The position numbers were made by a program, and so were the translations under genes. A DNA stretch of 21,363 nucleotides. Source: a virus. The stretch's first letter is position 1. Each line of letters begins with the position of its first letter. The notes below the pieces were generated by a model. The model ran no database searches. It saw only the letters and a program-made list of their open reading frames with translations, and was not told the DNA's origin. This document shows, in pieces, positions 1-6,853 of the stretch. The DNA lies in the IMG/VR virus record IMGVR_UViG_3300024516_000008, positions 1 to 21,363 of that record, one strand, 5' to 3'.

Positions 1-703
1 AGTCGAACGTGAAGAGATTGTCAGTTCCACCACTCAGGTCGTAGGTAGCAGCCGAGTTACCAACTGCCCGACCCTCGGACTCTGCCAGGATCAGGTCAGG
101 GATACCTTGGTCAACACCATGAACCTCGCCAGTAGCGCCGCCGCCACCGATACGGTCATTCGGGAAGAAGTCCCGCACGTCGATGTCAGCAGTAGAGCCA
201 GCCGGAGCACGGGTGTCGATCTCGCGAATGCGAATGCCAGTTCCCTTCTCCTGAATCTTGGTCTCGCGACCTGTGAGCGGGTTAGTCTCCGTAGCTGCTC
301 CACCGACCTGAACGGCGAAGTTGATTCCGGCAACTTGGTCAATCAGATCGAAAGGCTCCTTGATGACCTGACGAACGTTGACCGTCTGCAAGTTGAAGGA
401 GGGGGGAGTGACGAAGCCACTGCCCGGTCCAGCATAACCAGCAATCAGGCTAGTCCAGCGAGAAGCACTAATAAGCTTTGCAACTACAGTGCTGTCGGTC
501 TTGCCTACGTTGCCAATGGTCTCAGCGTTTCCGCCTTCAGTTCGGCGTCGCTTGATGTCGATGCCGGTTGTTTCCGCAAGCGGAAGCAAACCCTCTTCAA
601 TCTGTTTGATAAACTTCGGCAAGCGGGACTTGCCATTTGCGTAGCCCTCGTAAATCTCTTCATAGGTGAGATCTGTTCGGGCGTTCAGTGTAAGGGTACC
701 CAT
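1..703 (-). CDS. Putative virion structural protein, 3' end beyond the left edge
   Basis: The minus strand is open from an ATG at 703 to the left edge, giving at least 234 codons with no stop. The start is supported by a good ribosome binding site, TAGGAG, 8 bases upstream. The product begins MGTLTLNARTDLTYEEIYEG. It has a mixed first part and then a Gly/Thr/Asp-rich, probably beta-rich part (for example GGGGATGEV near residue 190) of the kind common in phage capsid or tail proteins. I do not recognise the family. It lies downstream of the zinc-knuckle protein on the same strand, with a 112-base gap that holds a hairpin. The strong ribosome binding site suggests high expression. A structural role is inference. 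Plus-strand frames over this stretch are shadows. Confidence 0.8.
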   Translation of the reverse strand, partial: MGTLTLNARTDLTYEEIYEGYANGKSRLPKFIKQIEEGLLPLAETTGIDIKRRRTEGGNAETIGNVGKTDSTVVAKLISASRWTSLIAGYAGPGSGFVTPPSFNLQTVNVRQVIKEPFDLIDQVAGINFAVQVGGAATETNPLTGRETKIQEKGTGIRIREIDTRAPAGSTADIDVRDFFPNDRIGGGGATGEVHGVDQGIPDLILAESEGRAVGNSAATYDLSGGTDNLFTFD

Positions 704-783
704 TCGATTTTCTCCTAGAACGCTTCTGGACCATCGCCAGCAGCGCTGTTCTTAGGGTTATTCTACAGCAAAACAGCATCCGC

Positions 784-802
784 TGAGGCCCGCGTGGCCT
801 CA
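784..802 (-). terminator. Hairpin between two minus-strand genes, possible terminator or processing site
   Basis: TGAGGCC (784-790) and GGCCTCA (796-802) form a perfect 7-bp stem with a 5-base loop, 13 bases past the stop of the upstream minus gene. Read on the minus strand it is followed after about 10 bases by TTTT, which is not a tight U-tract. It could attenuate transcription or mark an mRNA processing point. The rest of the 704-815 gap holds only the ribosome binding site of the next gene. Confidence 0.35.
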
Positions 803-815
803 CCCTATAGATAAC

Positions 816-1793
816 CTATGTGGCTCCTATAGGAACGTTTACATATGGTTCGAAAGTTTGAACGAGCCGAAGAGTGGTATCGTGACTTGTCAGGATGTTT
901 AGGGGCCTATTTGGACTAGCATCCACGACTTTCCACAGTTCTTGATCTCGGCAGCGGAATAGGAAGTCCTCAACACCAATTCTAGGCATAGTGTTGTCAA
1001 AATAGGCCGTGATCGTTTGCCAGCTATCGTATATACCGAATTCCGCTAAGGTAATACTTTCTCTGTCCCTGGGAATATTTACCCGAACTAGCAGATCCGG
1101 GATTAGCTTGGCTCGTAGGAAAAACTGGGAGAAAATGGGATTGGCATCAGCCAGAGTCTTTCGGCTGAACTCGAATCGGAAAACTAGCTTCTGCTGGGAT
1201 ATCCGGGCGTTGAGAGAAGCGTTGGTAACTTTTACGAAGTCCGTTTCTGAAGTGGTTCTCACGAACGCTATGATGCTGTTGTTTTCTGTGAGGCTAGTGG
1301 TTCTGACCACCAAATTCCAGAAATCCACTTCTCCAAGATTTTGTCGAATATCCACATTGACTTCGATGAACCCCGTCAAGGCAGAATTGTCTAGACCGAT
1401 CAATACAGGTCTAGCGTCTAGTTCGAACAGGGGACGAACATTCACAGTTCTGAGACTGGGGTGTGTCACATCAATCGTGAAGTCTACGGTCCCGAATTTA
1501 GTGTAGCCACCAACAATGCCGGTACCGTGGCATATCTGACACAATCCATCGGGAGACGACTCAACTATGAAGCAGGAGCATCTCCGGCCACTGAGCTTGC
1601 GCTGGAAGAATAGAGTGTCTACTCGGTCAACTGCCAGAGCATCCCGGGCGCGAGACTGGATTCTTGGCACGAGGTCCAGAAGAGCAACTTCGTGTGGAAA
1701 GTCCTCTTTAAATTGAGTTTTGTCGAATACATGGTCAACTCGATCCCGCTGAGTAGCGTTTAACGAGCGGACAGGATTAGCCCTTCTGAGCAT
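816..1793 (-). CDS. Zinc-knuckle protein, probable virion component
   Basis: This is a 325-aa protein of unknown function. An ATG at 1799 is only 1 base from the AGGGAGG ribosome binding site (1801-1807), whereas the ATG at 1793 is 7 bases away, so I place the start at 1793. Residues about 72-97 hold Cys-x-Cys, then Cys-x-x-Cys followed by HGTGIVGGY, which resembles a DnaJ-type CxxCxGxG zinc-binding motif. The remainder is beta-rich with many short charged strands. Virion proteins of large myoviruses often carry a CxxCxGTG-type element, so a neck, baseplate or tail role is plausible but not shown. It is divergent from the gene at 1835 and co-directional with the partial gene at 703, with which it probably forms a transcript. 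Confidence 0.75.
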   Translation of the reverse strand: MLRRANPVRSLNATQRDRVDHVFDKTQFKEDFPHEVALLDLVPRIQSRARDALAVDRVDTLFFQRKLSGRRCSCFIVESSPDGLCQICHGTGIVGGYTKFGTVDFTIDVTHPSLRTVNVRPLFELDARPVLIGLDNSALTGFIEVNVDIRQNLGEVDFWNLVVRTTSLTENNSIIAFVRTTSETDFVKVTNASLNARISQQKLVFRFEFSRKTLADANPIFSQFFLRAKLIPDLLVRVNIPRDRESITLAEFGIYDSWQTITAYFDNTMPRIGVEDFLFRCRDQELWKVVDASPNRPLNILTSHDTTLRLVQTFEPYVNVPIGAT

Positions 1794-1834
1794 GTGCATT
1801 CCTCCCTTTTAGACATAACGGTTATCTCTGGAAT

Positions 1835-2260
1835 ATGGCCTCTGATCGCGACGATTACAAGAAAGCTACATTCTTCCGGGAGGATGAAGCCGTAGATCTC
1901 TCGGAGCGTACTAGTCCTTCCCCGGCTGACTGGTTCGGTGGTGGCGGCCAAAAGTTCAAGGGTCTGCCTGCTCTCTCAGATGACGAGGAAACTGAATACG
2001 ACGGCTGGAGGCAATTCTTTCGCCGGGGCAGTCCGGGCACGGCTGATCCTATAGAATACGCTCATCCGTTATCAAATCCTCTACTTCCACCGGGGACGTT
2101 GGACGATAGTAGTATAAAGTACAAGGATGAGGAGAGCGACGTGCGCTCTCTAATCTATGTTCTTGAACAGGCGGCTGAAGTCTTTGAGGCAGAGGGCCAC
2201 ATTGACTTAGCTGCTGAATGTGAACGTTTGTGCGAACTGGCGCTAACAGAGGACAAATAA
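1835..2260 (+). CDS. Hypothetical acidic protein with C-terminal helical motif
   Basis: This 141-aa protein is not recognised. The N-terminal two thirds are polar and probably disordered, with a GGGG run near residue 36 and many Asp, Glu, Pro and Ser residues. The last 40 residues form amphipathic helices (VLEQAAEVFEAEGHIDLAAE). That pattern of helix, Gly, then an Ala-rich helix resembles short helical hairpins found at the ends of other phage proteins here, for example the protein at 20628. There is no strong ribosome binding site before the ATG, only GGA 4 bases upstream, so the start is less certain. The stop overlaps the next start (TAATG at 2258-2262), which indicates translational coupling with the lipoprotein. 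Confidence 0.65.
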   Translation: MASDRDDYKKATFFREDEAVDLSERTSPSPADWFGGGGQKFKGLPALSDDEETEYDGWRQFFRRGSPGTADPIEYAHPLSNPLLPPGTLDDSSIKYKDEESDVRSLIYVLEQAAEVFEAEGHIDLAAECERLCELALTEDK

Positions 2261-2646
2261 TGAATCGTAAACTATTATCAACAGTTGTGGTCACAGTTGC
2301 ATTCTTTCTGTCTGGATGCGTGACCTATAGTGGTTCGACTCTGCGGAGTCTGGCAGATCGAAACTTGGCCGCATCCGAGGTGACTACTGAGATGTGTCGC
2401 GATTTTGCTACGGCTTCTCAGGCAGCTATTACTGGAGATGACAAGGCTTGGCCCCTTTTGGGTAAAGCAGCAGAGCTGAAGGGCCTTTCCGTAGGGTTAA
2501 GCAAGCATAGCATTCAATGCTTTTCTGCCGTTGAGCGCCTCAATCGGGAAGCGAATCCCATGAGTGACTTCAATCATGGCTCCCTACTTCAGATCTTCAA
2601 GCGCTCTTGGGGCAATTCCAAGGTATTGGCTGGAAATGCAGACTAG
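2260..2646 (+). CDS. Phage lipoprotein (lipobox LSGC)
   Basis: This 128-aa protein carries a classical lipoprotein signal peptide: basic MNRK, a hydrophobic core to residue 17, then the lipobox L-S-G-C with Cys20 as the lipidation site. The mature part of about 108 residues is helical and polar, with two more cysteines that could form a disulfide outside the cytoplasm. The chosen ATG at 2260 overlaps the previous stop and has AGAGGA 6 bases upstream. An in-frame ATG at 2230 would add ten residues and spoil the signal peptide. Phage lipoproteins include outer-membrane spanins and superinfection-exclusion proteins. This one is longer than a typical outer spanin and has no proline-rich linker, so neither role can be assigned. 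Confidence 0.75.
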   Translation: MNRKLLSTVVVTVAFFLSGCVTYSGSTLRSLADRNLAASEVTTEMCRDFATASQAAITGDDKAWPLLGKAAELKGLSVGLSKHSIQCFSAVERLNREANPMSDFNHGSLLQIFKRSWGNSKVLAGNAD

Positions 2647-2648
2647 TC

Positions 2649-3137
2649 ATGAAATGGCTGAAAGTAATACTACAAGTGCTCTGGGCGATTCTCACGAATC
2701 CCAGAGACAAGAAACCTGAAACGGAGACTGACATGAGTATTGATTTTGACAGCATCAAGGAAGCTGCCAAAGAGGCACTGGAAGACGCTGGCTATCAGGA
2801 TGAGCTAGATGATCTTCTTGATGAGTACAAGGATCTCTTCGTCGATGAGGCTAAGGGCTATCTGAAAGCCATTGTCTCTACATTCAAGGGTGACGACTAT
2901 GACCCTAAAAAGTATGCCGAGTTCATATCTACTCTAGATGATGACCAGCTTATTGCTGAGGCAGGGTCCACGGCAGACGACATTGCTGGCTTGGTAGCAA
3001 CGTACAACAAGAAGAGGCAGTTCGTGAAGGATCTCAAGGGTAGCGCTTCTTCTGTCGCCCGAAAGGCGCTGGTTGCTGGCCTTGCCTCGTTTGTTGGCCC
3101 AGTAGCAGGTCCCCTCTCAGGGCTCCTGAATCTCTAG
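2649..3137 (+). CDS. Hypothetical protein with N-terminal membrane segment
   Basis: From the ATG at 2649 this is a 162-aa protein. It begins MKWLKVILQVLWAIL, which could be a single membrane-spanning or membrane-anchoring helix. A highly acidic helical middle follows, and then a hydrophobic Ala/Gly/Pro-rich C-terminus (residues about 139-162) that could also enter a membrane. An internal ATG at 2733 (residue 29) has CGGAG 7 bases upstream and would give a soluble 134-aa form, whereas the 2649 start has only a weak site. Both forms may be made. It follows the lipoprotein by 2 bases, so the two may act together at the envelope. A holin or spanin-like role is a guess only. Confidence 0.65.
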   Translation: MKWLKVILQVLWAILTNPRDKKPETETDMSIDFDSIKEAAKEALEDAGYQDELDDLLDEYKDLFVDEAKGYLKAIVSTFKGDDYDPKKYAEFISTLDDDQLIAEAGSTADDIAGLVATYNKKRQFVKDLKGSASSVARKALVAGLASFVGPVAGPLSGLLNL

Positions 3138-3667
3138 TTCTTAGGGGCCTTCCCAACATGAGGGTAACGTCGAAGGCGGCGGACTTTCTTCAATAGTTTA
3201 CCCTCTTCACCTAGCTCCTTCTCCATCGCGTATACCGCGATACCTAAGGCATCTGCTTCGTGGATGCTGAGATGGGGGAAGTGAACTTTCATTCCTTTGC
3301 TTCTTGGAAGTTCACCATATCTCTTAGCGATGTAGGTCTTCCATTGAGCCGAAGTGACCAGATGCGTAGGAATCCCCTTGCTAGCGTTCACGACCCCAAT
3401 TACACCGAGCATGATGTTGATGAACTCACCCACGGCTCCCTGCTGGACTCCGGGTCTAGCCATAAATCGCTCCGCCAAGACACAATCCGGCTCCACTTCG
3501 GTCAGGAATTTGAAGTAGTCGTCTCGAAATGCCTTCACTTCCTCAGTGAAGTCCTCCCACAAAAGAGAACGAATCGGCCTGAGATATCTGGTTTCCAGAA
3601 CCTTGCGATCCTCCATTACGGCAGCCGCAAAGTTCAGTTTTCCTGGGTCTAAGGTAATGATCTTCAT
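3134..3667 (-). CDS. RuvC-like Holliday junction resolvase
   Basis: This 177-aa protein has the RuvC/RNase H-fold signature. It begins with LDPGKLNFA, carrying the first catalytic Asp7. Glu66 lies in the strand motif VLAERF, and His136/Asp139 are in SIHEADALGIAVY. This D-E-H-D set with its spacing matches bacterial RuvC proteins in which the third metal ligand is His. Length also fits. The enzyme would cut four-way and other branched DNA, clearing replicated phage DNA before packaging, as T4 gp49 does with an unrelated fold. It is the only minus-strand gene inside the long plus-strand block. No clear ribosome binding site precedes the ATG. Its stop shares the CTAG at 3134-3137 with the stop of the convergent gene. 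Confidence 0.85.
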   Translation of the reverse strand: MKIITLDPGKLNFAAAVMEDRKVLETRYLRPIRSLLWEDFTEEVKAFRDDYFKFLTEVEPDCVLAERFMARPGVQQGAVGEFINIMLGVIGVVNASKGIPTHLVTSAQWKTYIAKRYGELPRSKGMKVHFPHLSIHEADALGIAVYAMEKELGEEGKLLKKVRRLRRYPHVGKAPKN

Positions 3668-3697
3668 CTATTCGAGAAATAAGACTAAAGTGGAGAT

Positions 3698-4297
3698 ATG
3701 CCAAAGAAATCAATGACTTCCGAGTTGAGCGAGATTCTGGAAAGTCTGCCCCATTTGTCTTCGGGGGAGCTGGAAGTGGCTCTGGAAAGGCTGGGGATTC
3801 TTGGTGTAGAAGTTCCAGAAGGACCGATAAGACGCCCCGGTATCTCTTGTCCTATTATGCAACTTCCTATCGTAACCCCTTGTAATCTGGTCAAATGTTC
3901 TTACCATATTGAGAACGAATGGTCCCGAAATTGCTTGCTGGAGTACATGGATAGCCAGGACAGCGAGTCGTTAGCCGTTGAGGAGATTGCGTTTCTGTAC
4001 CAGGCGAGCCCAAAGCGGGTGGAAGAGACCATCTCTAGGGGCATGGCGGAATTGCGAGAAACCTCAATGAAAACGCTGGGTTTCAGTGGAGACTTTCACA
4101 AACCTTCCGCGCCAGAAATTCGAGCTAACGTAGATGAGGAGGAAAGTTTCGAGATCTCTCATATAACGTTAGCGCCACCTTTCATGGAAAAGGCCAATGA
4201 AGCCCTAGAATCTGCTGTTCCGGCTGAGACGGTATTTAGGCATCCGGCCATCAAAATTCTTGGGGTCCTTGATCGTATAATTAGCGAACTAGAATGA
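3698..4297 (+). CDS. Sigma-region-4-like HTH protein with a four-cysteine motif
   Basis: This 199-aa protein has two recognisable parts. Residues 51-79 contain four cysteines spaced Cys-x10-Cys-x4-Cys-x11-Cys, possibly a zinc or Fe-S site, in a segment with CSYHIENEWSRNCLLEYM. Residues about 93-120 (VEEIAFLYQASPKRVEETIS) look like the helix-turn-helix of sigma-70 region 4. The C-terminal 70 residues are acidic and unassigned. No region 2 core-binding domain is visible, so it is not a full sigma factor; a late-gene transcription regulator is the best guess. GGAG lies only 2 bases before the ATG at 3698, so the exact start is uncertain, and an ATG at 3713 is also possible. It is divergent from the RuvC gene across 30 bases. 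Confidence 0.7.
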   Translation: MPKKSMTSELSEILESLPHLSSGELEVALERLGILGVEVPEGPIRRPGISCPIMQLPIVTPCNLVKCSYHIENEWSRNCLLEYMDSQDSESLAVEEIAFLYQASPKRVEETISRGMAELRETSMKTLGFSGDFHKPSAPEIRANVDEEESFEISHITLAPPFMEKANEALESAVPAETVFRHPAIKILGVLDRIISELE

Positions 4298-4382
4298 AAA
4301 ACACCTTATTATCTATGGAGTAAGAGCATTGTCCTGACATGTCACGCCTAGCGAGGCATGGGTATTGCTTAGGAGAAACGGC

Positions 4383-5186
4383 ATGGCTTTCAATCCTAAC
4401 ACTGGTGCGGATCGCGAACAGCGAATGCTCTCTCGAATGAGAGAGAAAATGTCCAGCAAGGTGGGTCACCGGGCTGACATCTATCTGGGCGATTTCCGCA
4501 GAATTAATCAAATCACGGCGCAGATACTACTTGGCTATGATGATAGATTTGGCGTACTGACTGGCAACCATATTTCAGAGTTTATGGTAAAGAGCTTTAA
4601 AGGCCAGATTGTACCCCAGATGGCAACGGCTAAAGTCCACAAGGATATCGAAGCTGTTTCGGTTGTTGCGGAGATTTACCGCCCCACCCGCCGACTGGAT
4701 GAATCCGAGAATATGACCTGCATCGCCAGCACTCTCTATGTTGATTCCGATATGGGAGAGACCTGGGAAGTTATGGGCGATGAGGAGGCCAAGTATCTAG
4801 CTCGTGTCATGAAGGATGACATTGGAGCTATTCTTCAAGAGCGACGGAATCGAATGACTTCTAAGTACACTGGTAAGGTCTGTCTCGCCAATGCCCTTTC
4901 GGCTGGAATCAATCAGGTTGAAGACGGCGCTCTAGTTCGCTTCTACTGGAACGGCAAAGTTCTACAGGGCGAAGTCACCCAGGTTCAGGAGCACGGCGTG
5001 AAGATTAATGCCGAAGACGGCGGTTCGTTCACCGTGCCGCGCGAGTCGGTAGTTGAGATACTTCGTTGGTCGGCGAAAACTGAGAGCAATCTCAAAGATT
5101 CCCTAGGTCGGTACTTCTCAGAAGCTTACGGCTTCGACGATTACGGACAGCAGCTCACGCGAGACCTGAACGGCAAGTTCCGCTAA
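4383..5186 (+). CDS. Hypothetical protein with SH3/Tudor-like C-terminal segment
   Basis: This 267-aa protein is not recognised. The ATG at 4383 has a strong AGGAGAAA ribosome binding site at 4371-4378; a TTG six codons upstream is less likely. Residues about 1-165 look like a mixed alpha/beta domain. Around residues 180-215 there is a strand pattern, LVRFYWNGKVLQGEVTQVQE followed by a short beta hairpin, which is typical of small SH3-like or Tudor-like barrels. The C-terminus is polar. The 85-base gap before it contains only a weak GCCT/AGGC hairpin and may carry a promoter that I cannot define. It begins a run of seven plus-strand genes ending with the portal, so a role in late gene expression, packaging or assembly is likely. 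Confidence 0.7.
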   Translation: MAFNPNTGADREQRMLSRMREKMSSKVGHRADIYLGDFRRINQITAQILLGYDDRFGVLTGNHISEFMVKSFKGQIVPQMATAKVHKDIEAVSVVAEIYRPTRRLDESENMTCIASTLYVDSDMGETWEVMGDEEAKYLARVMKDDIGAILQERRNRMTSKYTGKVCLANALSAGINQVEDGALVRFYWNGKVLQGEVTQVQEHGVKINAEDGGSFTVPRESVVEILRWSAKTESNLKDSLGRYFSEAYGFDDYGQQLTRDLNGKFR

Positions 5187-5207
5187 TTCGCGCTGAGGGA
5201 GAAAGTA

Positions 5208-5810
5208 ATGCCCCAGCGCGCTCTGCCGAAGCCGCCGAAGCTGCCTAAACTACCTCGTGTAGAAGAACCACCGCAGCTCTCTTCTCCTCCAAAAGTTGAG
5301 TTGCCCCCTAAGCCAGATCGCAGCGATCAAAAGCTAGGCTTGCGGCCTAAGGTTGATCGAGGGCTGCGAGACCAGACTAGCGGTCCTTTCATTTCCCCTT
5401 ACATGCATCATCTAAAAATGGACCCAAGCCGCCAACGCAGGGAAGATACGGAGCAGTTTGAGCAGATCCGGGAACTGAGGGAAAAGAGGCGGGAGATCAA
5501 CGAAGAGATTCGTGAACTACGCAATCAAGATACGCGCATCAATCCCTACAATGTTAACCGTCATGTCGAGGAAACAGCAGATCAAATGATCTCTGATCTT
5601 CGAAACATGGGGCAATCTCGATGGAGTGGAAATCTAACTGGGTTCCGAGAATATACACCACTGTACAACATTTTCAAGGATCAGTTCAACATAGCAGAGG
5701 AAGATAAATCTGACGGGGAGCGTAGCGGAAATCTTTCTGGATACTACGGTTACTCGCCCCTGCACAATACTTTCCGGGATCAGTTCGGTGTTTCAGAGGA
5801 AGAGGAATAG
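5208..5810 (+). CDS. Proline-rich coiled-coil protein with a duplicated C-terminal motif
   Basis: This 200-aa protein has a modular layout. Residues 1-50 are proline- and lysine-rich and surely unstructured. Residues about 72-110 are strongly charged and predicted coiled coil (FEQIRELREKRREINEEIRE). Residues 140-165 and 173-198 are two copies of the motif SGNL-(S/T)-G-(F/Y)-x2-Y-(S/T)-PL-x-N-x-F-(K/R)-DQF, followed by an acidic end. The ATG has GAGGGAGAAA upstream. The layout of disordered arm, oligomerising helix and tandem short motifs suggests an adaptor or scaffold-like protein that binds a repeated partner site. Its target is unknown. It sits three genes before the large terminase. Confidence 0.7.
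   Translation: MPQRALPKPPKLPKLPRVEEPPQLSSPPKVELPPKPDRSDQKLGLRPKVDRGLRDQTSGPFISPYMHHLKMDPSRQRREDTEQFEQIRELREKRREINEEIRELRNQDTRINPYNVNRHVEETADQMISDLRNMGQSRWSGNLTGFREYTPLYNIFKDQFNIAEEDKSDGERSGNLSGYYGYSPLHNTFRDQFGVSEEEE
5625..5801 (+). repeat. Two-copy 26-aa protein motif, 99-bp period
   Basis: Copies at 5625-5702 and 5724-5801 encode related 26-residue segments, with about 15 identical positions including SGNL, PL, N, F, DQF and EE. The DNA is more diverged than the protein, so this is an old duplication kept for its protein sequence. Confidence 0.7.
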
Positions 5811-6158
5811 ATGGTCGTTTTCCAGGCCAAAGAGGATGTAGCTAACAGGCGCAGAGTAGTCCTCAATGGACGGATAGTGACTATTATCGACATCTCTGGG
5901 CGCGAAGCTAAAATTGCTGAAGACGGGCAATGGTATAAGCATTCTGAGTTCCACCCCCTTGTCAAAGAAGACATCCAAGTCGAACATATCAATGCCGTAA
6001 TAGACAAGATTGCTGGGAAGCCTATTGCTACCCTGAAACTCCTTGACACGGGGCTTCAATTCGTGTTGGAAGACAATACTAGGGTAGATGTACGGTATGG
6101 TGCTAGTGAAGAGCTAAATATCATAGTGTATGATTCGAACGGAGAGAGAGTTCTGTAA
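5811..6158 (+). CDS. Hypothetical small beta-rich protein
   Basis: This 115-aa protein is not recognised. Alternating hydrophobic strands (RVVLNGRIVTIIDISGREAK near residue 14) and the similar strand pattern at the C-terminus suggest two small beta domains or one beta sandwich. No cysteines, membrane segment or signal peptide are seen. The ATG directly follows the stop of the previous gene, and GAGGAAGAGGA within that gene's end supplies the ribosome binding site. Its own stop overlaps the next start (TAATG). It is therefore translated as part of the packaging operon, just before the small-terminase candidate. Confidence 0.7.
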   Translation: MVVFQAKEDVANRRRVVLNGRIVTIIDISGREAKIAEDGQWYKHSEFHPLVKEDIQVEHINAVIDKIAGKPIATLKLLDTGLQFVLEDNTRVDVRYGASEELNIIVYDSNGERVL

Positions 6159-6853
6159 TGCCAAAGTCCAAGAAAATGTCGCGTCGTGAAGACGCTTCTG
6201 CCAGCCGAGGCACTCGGGATTATGAGGTTGATGATGAGACGGCATCCGAAGCACTATTGCAATCCATGACGACGCGCGGCCGTAAGGTCGAGGAACAAGA
6301 CGCCGCCAACGATGATCCTTTCACTGATGAGGATGGAGATCTTCATGTAGTTCCTACTTATTCAGACTTATCCATTTTGATGGATGATGCTTCTTTAGAA
6401 ACCCTGCCATCGAAAGAGATCTTACTCCGTAACCTGAAAGTTACACTTCGAGCCATTGAAATGGCAGAGATCGCATATCATGCTCTTCCAAAACAAGGAA
6501 CGGCTACTGCTCTAACACAGATGCAAAATATGGCGAAGGAGCTGATAGAGGCCATCGAAGCACGACAAGATCCTGAAGTGCTTCAATTAGCCATAATGGA
6601 AACAGTCGTTAAGCCAATGGTGTTAGAGTTCGTCAAGGTCTTAACTTCAGAGGCCGAACGCAAGCGAGCTGCTCTTATGGCCATCATTCCACCAGAAAGT
6701 GCTGGAGTCGTGGCACATGAAATGAAAGATCTCCTGAAGGGAGTAACTCAGGGATGCGATGAAGCTTTTGATGATTGCGTTCGTAGGTTAGAGGAACTAC
6801 TTGGAGCTAAGATCAAGGGAACTGCCGGAGTAGCCCGATCCAGGAAGAAATAA
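6158..6853 (+). CDS. Small terminase subunit candidate
   Basis: This 231-aa protein lies directly upstream of the large terminase and overlaps its start by TAATG, which is the usual place for the small, DNA-recognising subunit. Residues 1-65 are charged and disordered. Residues about 80-220 are all helical, with a long acidic/amphipathic core and a basic tail ending SRKK. Small terminase subunits are helical oligomers of about this size, often with an N-terminal HTH, but no clear HTH is visible here. The call therefore rests mainly on position. A different packaging cofactor cannot be excluded. The two Cys at residues about 200 and 207 are not in a zinc motif. Confidence 0.5.
   Translation: MPKSKKMSRREDASASRGTRDYEVDDETASEALLQSMTTRGRKVEEQDAANDDPFTDEDGDLHVVPTYSDLSILMDDASLETLPSKEILLRNLKVTLRAIEMAEIAYHALPKQGTATALTQMQNMAKELIEAIEARQDPEVLQLAIMETVVKPMVLEFVKVLTSEAERKRAALMAIIPPESAGVVAHEMKDLLKGVTQGCDEAFDDCVRRLEELLGAKIKGTAGVARSRKK

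Noticed and set aside
107-718. 203-codon plus-strand open frame
   Set aside because: It lies over the minus-strand gene from 703, which has a ribosome binding site and a natural protein composition; the plus frame has no ribosome binding site and a random-like Ser/Leu/Ala composition.
1009-1506. 165-codon plus-strand open frame
   Set aside because: Antisense shadow of the zinc-knuckle gene, without ribosome binding site or recognisable motifs.
3260-3652. 130-codon plus-strand open frame
   Set aside because: Antisense shadow of the RuvC-like gene, whose catalytic residues are all present on the minus strand.
4298-4382. Promoter in the gap before the 267-aa gene
   Set aside because: TTGATC and TAGAAT are 15 bases apart and inside the previous gene; TATTAT at 4307 has no partner. 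Not strong enough to call.
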